Source: Lophius americanus (taxonomy: Eukaryota > Chordata > Actinopteri > Lophiiformes > Lophiidae). From it: a stretch of 64,000 bases of DNA. Positions 34,665 to 45,850 of this stretch are shown here, piece by piece; position 1 is the stretch's first letter; every line of letters starts with the position of its first letter. The notes beneath the pieces were generated by a model. That model saw only the letters and a program-made list of their open reading frames with translations. It was not told the origin of the DNA and ran no database searches. The translations under genes were made by a program, and so were the position numbers. The stretch spans positions 241,180 through 305,179 of the forward strand of contig JBBDHG010000500.1 of the NCBI GenBank assembly GCA_037951165.1, given 5' to 3'.

Positions 34665-34769
34665 GAGAGATTGACCTGATCCTCTCCATGCTCCATGAGA
34701 GATTTCCAGAGGGGACGGCGGGGCAGGAGGTGGTGGAGCCCAACCCTGAGCAGCTGCGTAACTACACAG
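34665..34769 (+). pseudogene. hnmt: HNMT-like exon, EIDL ... EVVEPN segment
   Basis: A 105-nt segment between cctgtag and a weak donor, gttctg. It reads GEIDLILSMLHERFPEG and QEVVEPNPEQLRNYT, the region of the family that contacts the cofactor adenosine. Confidence 0.8.
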
Positions 34770-36477
34770 GTTCTGACACTCATTCATCTCCTGCACTGAA
34801 CCCAACATAGATTCATATTCCCACAATGTGGTTCTGATGGATCTCCTCAGGCCTGAGCACCCACAGTGTCCAGGAGGTAGTTGTCCCATGGGGACGCTGC
34901 AGTCGGCACACTAGCCTGAAGTTTCAAGCAAACATTTCAGTCTTTTACAGACTTCAGCATTCGGTGCATGGTCACATCAGGGAAAGTCACAGTCGGGTTT
35001 GGATAATTTTCTGGTGTTCCGTTACCTGCTGCGCTCCGTGCCACCCCGCCCATCTCACACCTCTGACCTTCGGATTCCTCTCTGCAGGAAGACACCTGTC
35101 TGCTCACAAACTAGAGGGGCAGCGCTGCGACCCGCTTCACTGATCATCAGACAATATTCCGTCAATATTCTGATAATATTCCGTTTTCTGTCCGACAGGA
35201 ACTTATATTGGATATAATTATATATCCAATTCGCCTGCAGCAAAAGTATTAAACTCTAACAAAAAAGAAGTAACAGGTGACTCCATAAAAGTTTTCTGTT
35301 TCCTGACCTGAGCTCAGTGCAGGGGCAGTACTCGGAATTCTTTCGTGGGCTGTCCAGGGCCCAGGGGTGGAGGTGTCTGAGGGCAAAAATATAAGTAGAG
35401 GTGACCACAAGAAACAGTTAACATTTGTGCGCATCCTGTAGAATTTGTCATTTTTATTGATAATGTATTTATTATAAATTAAAGCAGAGTAATAAGCTAC
35501 ATTGTCTATTAATATATGATATTTTTTCGGAACCAAAGTCTACTAATATTAACAATTACAAACAAATGGGATCCGGATTTTTAAGATTTAGCTATTACAC
35601 AGTCCGATATGTGAGCAAACCACTGAAGAGTAATAGATAAACTATTACATAAAATTAATACATGAATAAATAATAGATATATATTCAGTGTTCGTAGACC
35701 CTAGGTTCTATCGTCCTATAAATAAAGTGAAAAAGATGAATCTGAATTATGTAGCATTCCATGTATTATAGCAACCTTAGACTCTTAAATGACAGCACTG
35801 GGCCCAAACATAATAAAGAGTGTATGATCTGAAACCGAACTCCTGCTTCTGTTTGTAGTAATGGATCAGTAACTAACCACTCCAAAAGCTGATGGCGCAA
35901 ATAAACCAGGAGGTCGGTCGGCCACTTGAAATAATTGTTTCCTGTTGTGCGGCTGTTGGGGATCTGGTAAAAAATTGTATTTTAAAATGTTGTTTTGGTG
36001 GGGGTTCGTATACACACGACTGATACCTGAGGTTTAAGGGTGGACAAGAGGGCAACGACTAATCAGCATTCATGTATTGAAAATGAATGTTATGCCATCT
36101 CAGTGTCTGAGAGAAGAACCCTCAGAAACACCACTTCATCTTCATCAAACTGTTCCCTGAGATGTTTGATATTTTAAAGTTAACATAGTTCCTGCTGGTC
36201 TCAATCAGGCACAGATTTAACTACGGGCAACATGGCTAGCTGCCCAGGGCGGCTTCTCGCCTGAAGGTGACACAGGCGCATATGTCAATTATAGAAAAAT
36301 CTGAATAGTGACATCACTGATCACTTTTCTATCAATCATACTACACGTCCTGTCAATCATCATGTCAACTAGTGGGACAATTAAGCTTTTTGGAGTGAAT
36401 GCCAGACTTCTAGTAGTGAGCAGGCAGGCTTCTGCCTGCGGAGAGCGGTCCCCCGGACAGAGATATGTGATGGTGAG

Positions 36478-36633
36478 GGGCGGCGGGGCTCAGCGGGCAG
36501 GTGGACGGATGTCAGGTCTAACTAGGTAGATCAAACCTCACACATTATCATCGTCGCATAGTTACTTAATTTTAATATTTCTCCAGTGGAGACCTGACAT
36601 CCGTCCTCCTTTCTGCTGTGCCCCGCCACCCTA
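36478..36633. repeat. Inverted repeat, ~42-bp arms
   Basis: ggcggggctcagcgggcagg ... gacggatgtcaggtct at 36480-36520 is the imperfect reverse complement of 36586-36630 (agacctgacatccgtcc ... tgccccgccacc). The ~65-bp spacer is AT-rich. It could be the core of a foldback or MITE element. Confidence 0.75.
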
Positions 36634-36947
36634 TGACCATTTTCTGACAATCAGAATGTGTCATTCCATCCCGTCATATCGTTTGTATCAGAGTGTTGAT
36701 ACCAGACCGAAGCTCGACTGGTCCCGTCGGTACGCACCGGGATCAAACCAATATTTTTTTCACTCCCTCCCTTTCATAGACTCTCTAAGTTAGGTGAAAT
36801 AAATGTGTGACTTGAATGTCTGATCTAAATTCTTGTTTTAACAGGTTGTTTTACTCGACGTGTAAGTCGTGACACGACTTTGTCTTTATGAAAAGAGTGT
36901 ACATGAAACGTATTATGATGATGATTATTATTATTAATAATTAAATG

Positions 36948-36966
36948 TGGCCACCAGGTGGCATCA
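36948..36966 (+). promoter_or_regulatory. CTCF-like motif
   Basis: tggccaccaggtggcatca agrees with the core CCACCAGRKGGC of the vertebrate CTCF site. Sequence match only. Confidence 0.5.
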
Positions 36967-37222
36967 GAGGAATTTCAGTTAGAGAGTGAGCTCAGTACTG
37001 AGTTCATGTCATCTGTTTAAATTGCAAACCACTCTAAAAGCAGCACAAACCCTCTGGACATATAAAGGGCCAATCGACATAATTTTCTTCTTCATCGCTG
37101 TGTATCAGGGCAGGTCTCCTCAAAGAGCAATGACTTAAGCCTCCTCTTAAATGTAGAGATTCAGTCAGAAGAAGGTTCCACAGGTGACACGCCTGTTTCC
37201 TGTTTCCTGTCTGTTGGTGCGG

Positions 37223-37350
37223 CTTTGGTGTCACAGAATCCAGGTCTAGATTACGTCACATTCACCTGGAACCAGATGACTGCTGAAGAGTTTGAGGAGC
37301 ACTGGAAGGAGAAGAAGATGAAGAAGGTGGACTTCATCCACATGTTCCAG
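37223..37350 (+). pseudogene. hnmt: HNMT-like exon with damaged acceptor
   Basis: It encodes ALVSQNPGLDYVTFTW then MTAEEFEEHW and DFIHMFQ. The start is deduced from homology and from the phase of the preceding donor. The two bases before it are gg, so normal splicing would fail. The donor CCAG|gttggt is intact. Confidence 0.75.
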
Positions 37351-37495
37351 GTTGGTTCTACGACTGTTAGACAGACTGGATTGTTGGACAGATGCAGGTC
37401 CGGTTCATTCACCAGTGCTCCACAGTAATTATTCCTGTTAGAACATATAGTCCAGCATGGAGGTACCAGCTCTTCCTCTGTACTAACACCAACAG

Positions 37496-37573
37496 ATGCT
37501 GTATTATGTGACGGATTATCGTGCCTGGATAGAACCAGTTAGAAGCCATGCAAAACATGAGGGGAACATTTAA
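37496..37573 (+). pseudogene. hnmt: HNMT-like terminal fragment MLYYV with premature stop
   Basis: After acceptor aacag, ATGCTGTATTATGTGACG gives MLYYVT, in phase with DFIHMFQ. Sixteen codons later homology is gone, and TAA follows at 37571. Confidence 0.7.
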
Positions 37574-38258
37574 ACTTCACACAGAAAGGTCCTGACATGT
37601 GAGCCACGGTTCACCGTTCCTCCTGCCTCCCTTTCATTCACACACACGTATTCTGTCTTCATCATGTTCTCTCCAGAGCATACCTCCATCTCTCCAGGTT
37701 CTCTTCCTCCTGCTCCCTGCTCACACCACTGATAACAAAGTCCTCCACTATCATCATAGTCCATGGGGACCCCAAGGGGAGAGCCGGGGGCTCCAGTTGG
37801 TCCATCACGGAGAGAATGGGCACTCAACTCACTGAGGGAGTCACAAGACATGGTGGTCATTAAAATAATTAGTAGGAAACTAGGCACAATAGTCACAGGG
37901 AACTCCGTCTTCCTGCCTGAGTAACCTGAGGCGGCTCTGCCAATCTTGACAAATCTCCACCTCAGACTCAAACAATTGAACCAATGATTCTGCTACAGTC
38001 GGGGTGGTTCTGCACAGATCTGTTACTTATCAGCTTAATGATGTCACAAAAGTAAAGTTAGTCTGAACCAGGTGGAAATTTTTGACAAACTGTAACTGGA
38101 ATAAAGGCATCCAATTACTTGTTGTGTGTTTTTTTTTTTACATTTCAGCTCATATTTAGATTTGATCCTCCTGAGGTTCTGCTCCTCTACCAATTTTTGG
38201 ACCTGTTCCTCCTGAGGTTCTGGTCCTCTACTGATATTTGTATGTGTGTGTTTGTGTC

Positions 38259-38355
<97 letters not shown>

Positions 38356-38896
38356 GTAATTATGTGAACAGCGGTTGCCTCCGGTCTCCTTTGTGACTGA
38401 ATGTCTGTGTGTTTAGTGTTTTGTTTGTAGGGTGTAGTGTGTGTAGTGTGTGTAGTGGAACTGCTCTAATCCCTTAGACAGAAGGAGGCCAGGGAGGAGC
38501 AACCTGAATTCCCTAGCAGTTAAGGCTGTGGCTCCTACGTCTGGTTCCTGTTACTCAGACCGGGTCTTTGTCTGAGGCCCGGCCCGGTAGGGGAAACATT
38601 TGCATGGTTGGGGCCACTTGAATGTGAACCTCTCCGGATTCTCACTAACTGACATGCAAAACCAGCGGAGGCCAGTTCAAACGCTCAGGTGCTGCAGGTG
38701 TGGTCCAGTAGAAACCCTGATCCTCCTATGAACCTCCACCAGTCCTCCCAGTGAGCATTATGGAAATGAGGGCAGTGATTTTGAAGGACAGTGGAGCTGC
38801 AGGTAGAAGAGGGATGAGAGGTGAGGTGCAGACGTTGACGCTGTAGGACCAGAGGCTGGGATCAGTTAGAGGAAAACCATAAGGAACCGAAGAGGG
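37574..38896. other. Region between HNMT-like remnant and OVOL3
   Basis: No C-terminal HNMT exon found. It includes the TG microsatellite at 38240-38357 and, from 38460, complex sequence that probably includes the OVOL3 promoter and 5' UTR. Confidence 0.5.
38244..38357. repeat. (TG)n microsatellite
   Basis: A nearly pure (TG)n run of about 110 bp with a few TTTG interruptions. Confidence 0.98.
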
Positions 38897-38996
38897 ATGC
38901 CCAGATCTTTCCTTGTGAAGAAGAAACGTGGGACATGTGGAGCCTGGCAGTGGAAGAAGCCAGAGCAGCTGGATTGGAGAGGAGATGACACAGGAG
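38897..38996 (+). CDS. ovol3: OVOL3-like exon 1 (SNAG-like N-terminus)
   Basis: Starts MPRSFLVKKKRGTCGAW and ends in phase 1 at donor gtgagg. It is too short for a scan to flag, but the OVOL-type start and phase match to exon 2 support it. Confidence 0.88.
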
Positions 38997-41726
38997 GTGA
39001 GGAGTCCATCTCTTAAATCTTCTTGTAGTCAAAGTAACAAGACCGTTTGGGTTCTAAACTAAACATAGGAATGATGTTGACTATTTCTGTGTCATCACTT
39101 TTAGTAAGCGAAGTTCCTGAGAAGCTCCATATCCAACCGCCACTCAATCCAGCAGGACCCGCAGAACCAGCAGCACTAGCAGGACTAGCAGGACCTGCAG
39201 GACCAGCGGTGCTAGCTGGACCTGGGCCCGACTGGTCCACATTGATGATCAGGGCCTTTTCCCATCCCAGTACTCTGGCTCTGCTCAAGGTAACTTCACA
39301 TGTTTAACTACTCTTCTGAAGGTCTTCTTCTGAAGCATGATGGACCAGTAATCCAGAATAATTAATTTATATAGTGACAGTGATCCCTGTCTGATACTAC
39401 TGTGAATTCCCCCCACCCCACCCCCCAGACTCACCCACAGGTACCCCCCACATCAGGAGACTTCCCGTGCTCTGTGTGTCACAAGATGTTCCCCCTCCAG
39501 AGGATGTTGACCCGACACCTCAAGTGTCACAGCCTGGTGAAGAGACATCAGTGTGGGTTCTGTGGGAAAGGCTTCAACGACACCTTTGACCTCAAGAGAC
39601 ACATGAGAACACACACAGGTACACAACCACACACACACACACACACACATACAAGACATACAAGAAAAAAATCCGTTTGAGCCTCAGCGACACATTTTAG
39701 AAGTGAGTCCGTGATCAGCTATTAGTCAAACCTTGACTTAGTTTAGCTTAAACCAAGTAAACTGTCTTACATCACTATACAGTTCTCCATATATCTCAGT
39801 TTATGACAGATGAACAAATCACAGAAAACTGGATTCCTCTGTTCCGGTGAAACCCTAGATGACCAGCTGTCCATCCTCTCCTCAGGGTTTCAATCAAATC
39901 CCTCCATTGGTAGTTTATTCAGGGAAAGTTTGTTTTTCATTCTTTGATATGGTTTGATTTGTTTTATCTTCATTATTGTATCCACAGACATTCATCAAAG
40001 TAATAATAACTCTGTCAGAACACATGCTGCTCAGGTACCATTAGTACCCGCCTCCTGGGTCATGATCTTACCAGAACATCTGATGCAGAACTTCTGATGT
40101 GTCTGAATGTTTCTTGAGGGAATCTTCAGTTGACTTTTTTGACCTTTACAAAACAGGAAGACAGAGTTACGTTTAATAGTCTTTGAGTCCAAAGATGAAC
40201 AGAACTCACGTGAAGACTGAAACTGTTTAAGAAGGTGGAGTAAGAAAACCTGAGATATGTGTCCCATCATGTGACATGAAGCCAACTCCTTCCTCTTTGT
40301 ACACGGGGGAGGTTCCAGACATTAAATGGTAAATGGACTATACTTATATAGCGCTTTTCTAGTCTGCTCAACCACTCAAAGTACTTTTACAACAGGAGTC
40401 AGCATTCACACAAACATTCATACAGCGATGATAGAGGCTGCCATGAAGGCATCACATGCTCATCAGGATCGGTAACCATTCACACCATCATTCAAACACC
40501 AATGGGACAACCATTGACTGTGAGTTTTTCTGCACTGTTTTAGCTGTTGAAGCTAACATGTTGCTGAGAAGTCATCCCGGCGTTGACCCAGTTTGTCGAT
40601 AGTTTGGTCTCCATCGATGTAGCCGTGACGTCTGCAGATAAATCCCTGGCTTACTTCATAAGGTGGACATAAAATTTGAGTTTTGGTTTAAACGGTCTGG
40701 ACCTTAGAGAGTGCGAATGTTGGTGACTGGCCAGAAAACACAAAATGCTTATAACTCAGGTGTTTAACCTCCGATTTGCCCCAAACTTCAAAGGTTGGAA
40801 AAAAGTCCTGTTGACCCGCTGAAGAGGCCTGATTGAAGAAATTATATTTTCATAGCACTACCTCCTGACAGCAGGATATGACCTGTTTTATACTTTGATA
40901 AATTACTACTAGACTGTTGATCCTTCATATTCAGTCAAAAAAGCCGGAACAAGTGGGAGATGCACTGTTGTTAAGGATGTGGGTTTTTGAACAATGGAGT
41001 GGGCATGGCGAGGCGGCAGATATTGATGTATCACCATAAAAATCAGATCATCACAACTCCACCGTATGTGGTCAGATCTTCATCAAATCTCTCATTTATG
41101 ATAAAGGTCCCACTGCAAAGATATCTCTCTCATAAGAACACTTTCCTCCGTCTAATCCATCCAAAACTTCACATGTGCAATCAGTCCCGCCCTTAAGGTA
41201 CCCATACGACAATGTACACATGCAGCGAAGCCGCCTGCTGCAAACAGGAAGTAAGCATTCAAACCAGTGGATATTACTTATAGCTTTATTAATTTATTTC
41301 TATTATTATGATCGCTATTTCAGTATAGATTAAATAAACCAGGCTTTTTGTCAGTTTGAATTAATTAGCCAATCGAAATAAATCCCTCCCCCTCTGACCA
41401 TAGGAATCCGTCCCTACCGTTGTGAGCTGTGTGAGAAGGCCTTCACTCAGCGCTGCTCTCTCGAGTCCCATATGAGGAAGATACACGGCGTCCACCAGCA
41501 GTATGCCTACCGCCAGAGACGCTCCAAGATCTTTGTGTGTGAGGACTGTGGCTACACCTCCAGCCGCCCTGATGACTACTTCCTCCATGTCAGACAGTGC
41601 CATCCAGGAAGTCCCGCTCTCCGGCGGTATTACCGCCGCCAGGCCCATGAGAACGGCACCTTCAGACCAGCAGAATCTACGCTGAACTCGTGTCTGTTGT
41701 ACTCCTCTCCTGGATACTTCATTTAG
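38897..41726 (+). CDS. ovol3: OVOL-family zinc-finger transcription factor, OVOL3-like, complete in four exons
   Basis: Exons 38897-38996, 39105-39289, 39429-39618 and 41404-41726 join in frame to 265 codons plus stop, all with GT-AG borders. The start MPRSFLVKKKR is the SNAG-like repressor motif found at the N-terminus of OVOL proteins. Exon 2 has a Pro/Gly/Ala-rich tract. Exons 3-4 hold the C2H2 fingers: CSVCHKMFPLQRMLTRHLKC, then CGFCGKGFNDTFDLKRHMRT, then CELCEKAFTQRCSLESHMRK, and a fourth, looser CEDCGYTSSRPDDYFLHVRQ. OVOL proteins are nuclear repressors of epithelial-mesenchymal transition. PLQRMLTRHLKCHS and TSSRPD favour OVOL3 over OVOL1/2. The paralogue needs a tree to settle. Confidence 0.92.
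39105..39289 (+). CDS. ovol3: OVOL3-like exon 2 (Pro/Gly/Ala-rich linker)
   Basis: Acceptor acttttag, donor gtaact. With the carried G it reads VSEVPEKLHIQPPLNP, then repeated AGPA/GLAGPAG from an internal tandem repeat of gcaggacctgcaggaccagc type, then STLALLK. It ends in phase 0. The repeat is probably variable in length. Confidence 0.85.
39429..39618 (+). CDS. ovol3: OVOL3-like exon 3 (zinc fingers 1 and 2)
   Basis: Acceptor ccccag, donor gtacac. Two C2H2 fingers joined by HSLVKRHQ, ending RTHTG split with exon 4. A CA repeat follows the donor directly. Confidence 0.95.
39619..41403. other. ovol3: OVOL3 intron 3
   Basis: A 1.8-kb intron with a CA run near 39630 and a LINE/SINE-type tail at 40326-40530 shared with 12360-12720. 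Otherwise nothing recognised. Confidence 0.7.
40326..40530 (-). mobile_element. Fish LINE/SINE-type tail, second copy
   Basis: atggactatacttatatagc through aacattcatacagcgatgat matches the start of 12360-12720. Confidence 0.65.
41404..41726 (+). CDS. ovol3: OVOL3-like exon 4 (zinc fingers 3 and 4, stop)
   Basis: Acceptor gaccatag. Begins (G)IRPYRCELCEKAFTQRCS, then KIHGVHQQYAYRQRR, then the fourth finger, and ends CLLYSSPGYFI with TAG at 41724-41726. Confidence 0.95.
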
Positions 41727-42035
41727 GACATCACTTAAGTTTCATGTAGGACTCATCCAGGACTTCATGTAAGACTCATGTAGGAATAATGTAGTACTCT
41801 ATGAAAGACTCATGTTGGACTTCACGGGGACTTCATGTAAGACTTGTTTAAGACTTAATGCAGGACTCATGTAGGACACATTCAGGACTCATGTAAGACT
41901 CATGTAATACTCCATGAAAGACTCATGTAGGATGTAATGTAAGACTCATGTTGGACCTAATATAAGACTCATGTAGGAATTTAAGTAGGACTTCATGCAA
42001 GACTCATGAAGGATTTAATGTAGTACTCCTTTTCA
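41727..42035. repeat. Degenerate tandem repeat in OVOL3 3' region
   Basis: About 20-bp units of gactcatgtaggacttaatg start at the stop codon. They likely form part of the 3' UTR. No canonical AATAAA is seen until aaataaaaaaac near 42141. Confidence 0.85.
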
Positions 42036-44844
42036 CATCTCAGCATTATTGCTCTCAGGTCAGATTTACCCATACAACAAATACATATCTGAAATGGTTA
42101 GCGGGTGTGAAATGGTTAGTCTAGTGTGAAAAAAAAATTCTAAATAAAAAAACTTAAATACATCAGGGAGTCTCTGGCAGCAGGTACTGTACGTTCCTCC
42201 TCGTACAATCTGGGCGCTATGTTTTTATTTGTGGCTTGTAACCCATTTTGCATTAAATGTTTTAAAAAACAAATGTTGTACAACACCAAATTTAGGTGGA
42301 GCTCATGTCACGCTCCTGGCTGTGTCCTTTCTGCCATTATATATCCGGCAGGGTCCAAATGTTCACAAGTGAAATAATGATTGCATCGCATCAGCAGATG
42401 CTTCTCAAATCTTCTGTCAGTCTGTTCCTTCTAGAGGTTAGCACCAAACTTAGCCCTGAAGCGCTGGAGGGGTGGGGTTTATGTACATTTTTTGACGTTA
42501 GAGAACATCACCACATCATCACATCACCACCAATAACATCAGCACGTCAAAGGAGTCCCATGATGTCATAATAGCTTCTCATATTATTGGGTGTTCCATA
42601 TTGAAGTCATAGAGTTTAGATTAGAATCAGAATCAAAAAATGGTTTATTGCCAAGTCAGTCAGGCGTAAAAGATTGAAAGTGAAGGTGCAGTGCTTCTGA
42701 AACTACACGTGAGTAAAGAAGAAGAAATGCTCTCATCCTCATAAGTAATTATACATTACATTATGTTTACTACTTACATATGTTGAAAATGACAGTCTAG
42801 AATTTATGAAGCCTGTAACAAGAACTCTTGGTGTGACTTGTGGAAAAAAATATAGCCATCCATCTATTTTCTCTAATTGTTTATCCTAATCATGACTATC
42901 CATCAATCTATCAATCTATTCTTCTAGCTATTTTCTTTAATTGTTTATCCTGATCACATTACCATTCATCCATCCACCCACTCATCCAGCCACCCATCCA
43001 TCCAGTCACTCAAGCATTTTCTCCATCGGTTTTCCTGGTCTTAGAACTATCCATCCATCCCAAAAGCCCAAAAGTTTAAACACTGAACTTCTAAGAAATA
43101 ATAGTTCTCTAATCACACAGTTCCTATAACGGTGAGGTTCTGGCAGTGTTTCACTGTAAGTTACAAAGATTTGTATTTTTAGAGTGCGCGCTAAACAATA
43201 TATGTAGTTTATTTGAGTCAGATAATCACATTCAGTTTTCTCTTTGGATCGGATCAAGAGACAAACGTGGCTGTTCTTTACCTCCATCTGTGTTTGATGG
43301 AACGCTGGACATGAATGGAAACGGTCCCACATGCGAGCTACATGCGCTACTTAGCTTTGCAGCACTACTAGCCACGTCCCACTTAGTTCATCGGTCTACC
43401 TGCACAAGTCTTTTCATCCAAGGTTAGAGCTCAAAACTCTGACTCATGCAGCCAATCATTAACGACCCTGTTTTGACCGACATCAAAGCGGCAGAGAACG
43501 TGAACATCCTGAGGAAACAAAACTTACGTCCTGCCAAATAAACCAAGCTGACAGGTACTTGAGTTGACAGCCGCCACCGCTAGCTGACAACCGAGTGACT
43601 GAGGGAGAGCACCACCTTAATGTTGCCACCCACCAGTATCAGATCTGCCCCTCTTACGCAACCCGCCAGCCACCACAGCCACAAGATGATCCATCCTCAG
43701 CAGAGCCAGCAGTATCTTCAGGTGTCTCTAAGGCAGGATGGCCGTCTGACTCCTGCTGTCCTTTGTGCTCCTGTCTAGCCATAAGACCACTCTCATCTTG
43801 TCCTCTACTAGAACTACTGATATTTATTTCTGAACAGATTTATAACATGGTTCTTTACTCACTTGTCTTGTTCCACCCCTTCCAGGGAGTTTGGTTGACG
43901 TTCACTCACGTAAGTATGATGAAAAATCAGACACACCTTCTAGGATTAGAATGTCTCTCACTTCCACTGAGCTGCTAGAACTCCAACGTTGCTTTCTCCA
44001 TGTGGAGCTTTGGGTTGGAGGACTTGTTTAATGGGGAGTCATCTACTGATTTAACTCGCTTGAGACGCCAGAAGAGTCAGTGGAGTCCTGTTTGTACTGG
44101 AGTTTTCTCTTTTGTGGAATTACGGTGGGAAGCTGTGGATGGAAGCATTGGACATATTTTGGTGAGAAGTGTCACATGCCTGAATATCCAATAGGTTGGC
44201 TGGTGATGGAAGAAGTGAGTCATCCGGGTCAGGTGTCTCTCAGACGGATGTGTTTGATGTAGACTCAGAGAAATTCCTCCTTGGAATCTTCTCATGTAAA
44301 CACTGGCTCCATCATCAACTGCTGAGTATTCTCAAGAACCTGATTTATACCACACTGATATGAATGTTGCTGCTGTCGCAAATCTTAACTTTAATCAAGA
44401 GAAAATCAATGCATACAATACACCTTTTAGCCATGATATAACAAACACTGACTCAGTGAAGTCAGAATAGCATTGATTATCTGGTTACCATGACACCCGT
44501 GGTCTTCTTCTTCTTCTTTTTCTTCTTGTTTGGGCTGTTACCTTCAGGGGTCTCCACGGTGGATAATCTGTATCATCTCCCCCTTCCTCTGTCACACCGA
44601 CCATCTACATGTCCTCTTCCACCAGATCCAGAAACCACCTTTTTATGTCTCCTCCGTCCTCTCCTGCCTACAGCTCAGTCTGTCTCAGTGTCTCATTGTG
44701 CTGCCATCACTAATTGCAGCGATGTAATTTTGGTGTGGAGCTGTTGGGACAAGCTCACCCTACTATTCTTTTTGATTTCCACACACCTATGAATTTCACA
44801 CCCAACATTGTTGCATTGTAAGATGAGATCATGAGGAATCCTAC
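42036..44844. other. Intergenic sequence 3' of OVOL3
   Basis: Includes a LINE-tail piece near 42619 (gaatcagaatcaaaaaatgg ... ttgccaagtca) and a (CATC)n-like patch at 42960-43060. Open frames of 60-127 codons lack recognisable families. Confidence 0.5.
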
Positions 44845-45042
44845 CCTCCTAGTGGGTCCAGCAGTGTGGCCGTACTCATGACAAGTTCATCCATCTGCAT
44901 GCTGTAGTGCTGCTGAGCCACAGCAGCAGATTGGGCCAGATAGTGTATAGCATTCTCTTTCTGTGTCTCGGTAGACAGAAAATCTGCCTTTGTCTCCACT
45001 GCCTTTTGGACATCCTTACTGGTGGCCAGTTTGATGTGGTAG
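44845..45042 (-). CDS. Orphan exon-like fragment of unknown family
   Basis: A 198-nt open stretch between acceptor cttgcag and donor GG|gtagga on the minus strand, entering and leaving in the same phase. It reads YHIKLATSKDVQKAVETKAD, then a helix-rich continuation including ENAIHYLAQSAAVAQQHY. I do not recognise it. It could be an exon of a domesticated transposon or a dead copy. A 12-nt GAGGAAGAAGCT with cacag and gtaagt borders lies just upstream at about 45348-45359. Confidence 0.35.
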
Positions 45043-45390
45043 CTGCAAGAGGACAATGTTACATGAAGTATTAATTATGATGTGATTATGTGTGAAAATA
45101 GAGTAACGTAAAACATTTACACATCAGCACGTGGATTTATGTTGCTAAAAACCATCGGTGAACTCGAGCAGTGTCATTAGTGACACACTGTTTAAGGTGC
45201 CACTGGACTACATGGAAAACATGTTGCAGTATAAATATATTCAAAGATATTCATAGTATCCCTCAAACATTTGTGGGAACAAGAGACAATTACTTGACTG
45301 TAAAATATTTAAAGCAATAGAAACTTTGTATAATACTAGCACTTACAGCTTCTTCCTCCTGTGTTCTGGTAAGTGTGGCCAACTGGATCG

Positions 45391-45421
45391 TTGCCGTCTT
45401 ATGTTTATTATAAGACGGCAA
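45391..45421. repeat. Perfect 12-bp hairpin
   Basis: TTGCCGTCTTAT, 7-nt loop, ATAAGACGGCAA. Confidence 0.95.
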
Positions 45422-45539
45422 TATTATATATTATCACCACCCTCCCATGATTTCTTTTCTTTTGAACCACTGTGCTGTGTGGAAAGGAATGGGCATTGAA
45501 TAATTACCCGAAACTCCCCACACAACCTAACCCTAACCC

Positions 45540-45850
45540 TACCACAGAACATTACCTTAGACAAGAAAACCTGATTACATGCAAGGAATGCTGAATCCAA
45601 TATGTGGGGGAAACAAGGAATACCTTGGGTACCCGATTATCCCACCATGAAAACATCAGGACATACCTAAAAATTAACACTAACCTGACCCAGCACTTTT
45701 GACGCCACGGGGAAAACCACCTCTACCTCCGTGGAACTGGAAGACCCTGAAAAGGAAATGGAAAGAACGAGAATGGATCAATAAATCAAGAACCAGAACC
45801 CTATAAAATGAATGTAAGGACATCACCTTATAAAATCAACAGAAATAAGT
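45540..45850 (+). mobile_element. Penelope-like element fragment: GIY-YIG endonuclease remnant
   Basis: Plus-strand reading, with in-frame stops: NLITCKEC, stop, IQYVGETRNTLGTRLSHHEN, then IRTYLKINTNLTQHF. This is the GIY-YIG-type end of Penelope-like elements. It is on the opposite strand to the copy at 49434-50154. Confidence 0.7.

Larger units (their letters stand above)
34770..37222. other. HNMT-like intron sequence with small palindromes
   Basis: No exon seen. Contains a perfect 10-bp stem (ATTGGATATA, loop atta) at 35207-35230, an inverted repeat pair near 36478-36521 and 36586-36633, and a CTCF-like motif at 36948-36966. Confidence 0.55.
32569..37573 (+). pseudogene. hnmt: Histamine N-methyltransferase-like gene, partial and probably decayed
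   Basis: Four plus-strand exon segments match consecutive parts of HNMT, which methylates histamine using S-adenosylmethionine in the cytosol. 32569-32621 reads VIGVGRGSG, the SAM-binding motif I. 34665-34769 reads EIDLILSML and EVVEPNPEQLRNYT. 37223-37350 reads LVSQNPGLDYVTFTW and KKVDFIHMFQ. 37496-37573 reads MLYYVTDY and then diverges to a stop. Phases agree at every join, but the expected acceptor of the third segment is gg (37221-37222) instead of ag. The next usable AG, at 37235-37236, shifts frame. The first exon (substrate-binding N-terminus) and the whole C-terminal half were not found. Introns hold an L2 LINE and a 33-bp minisatellite. A functional, differently spliced short form cannot be excluded. 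Confidence 0.75.
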
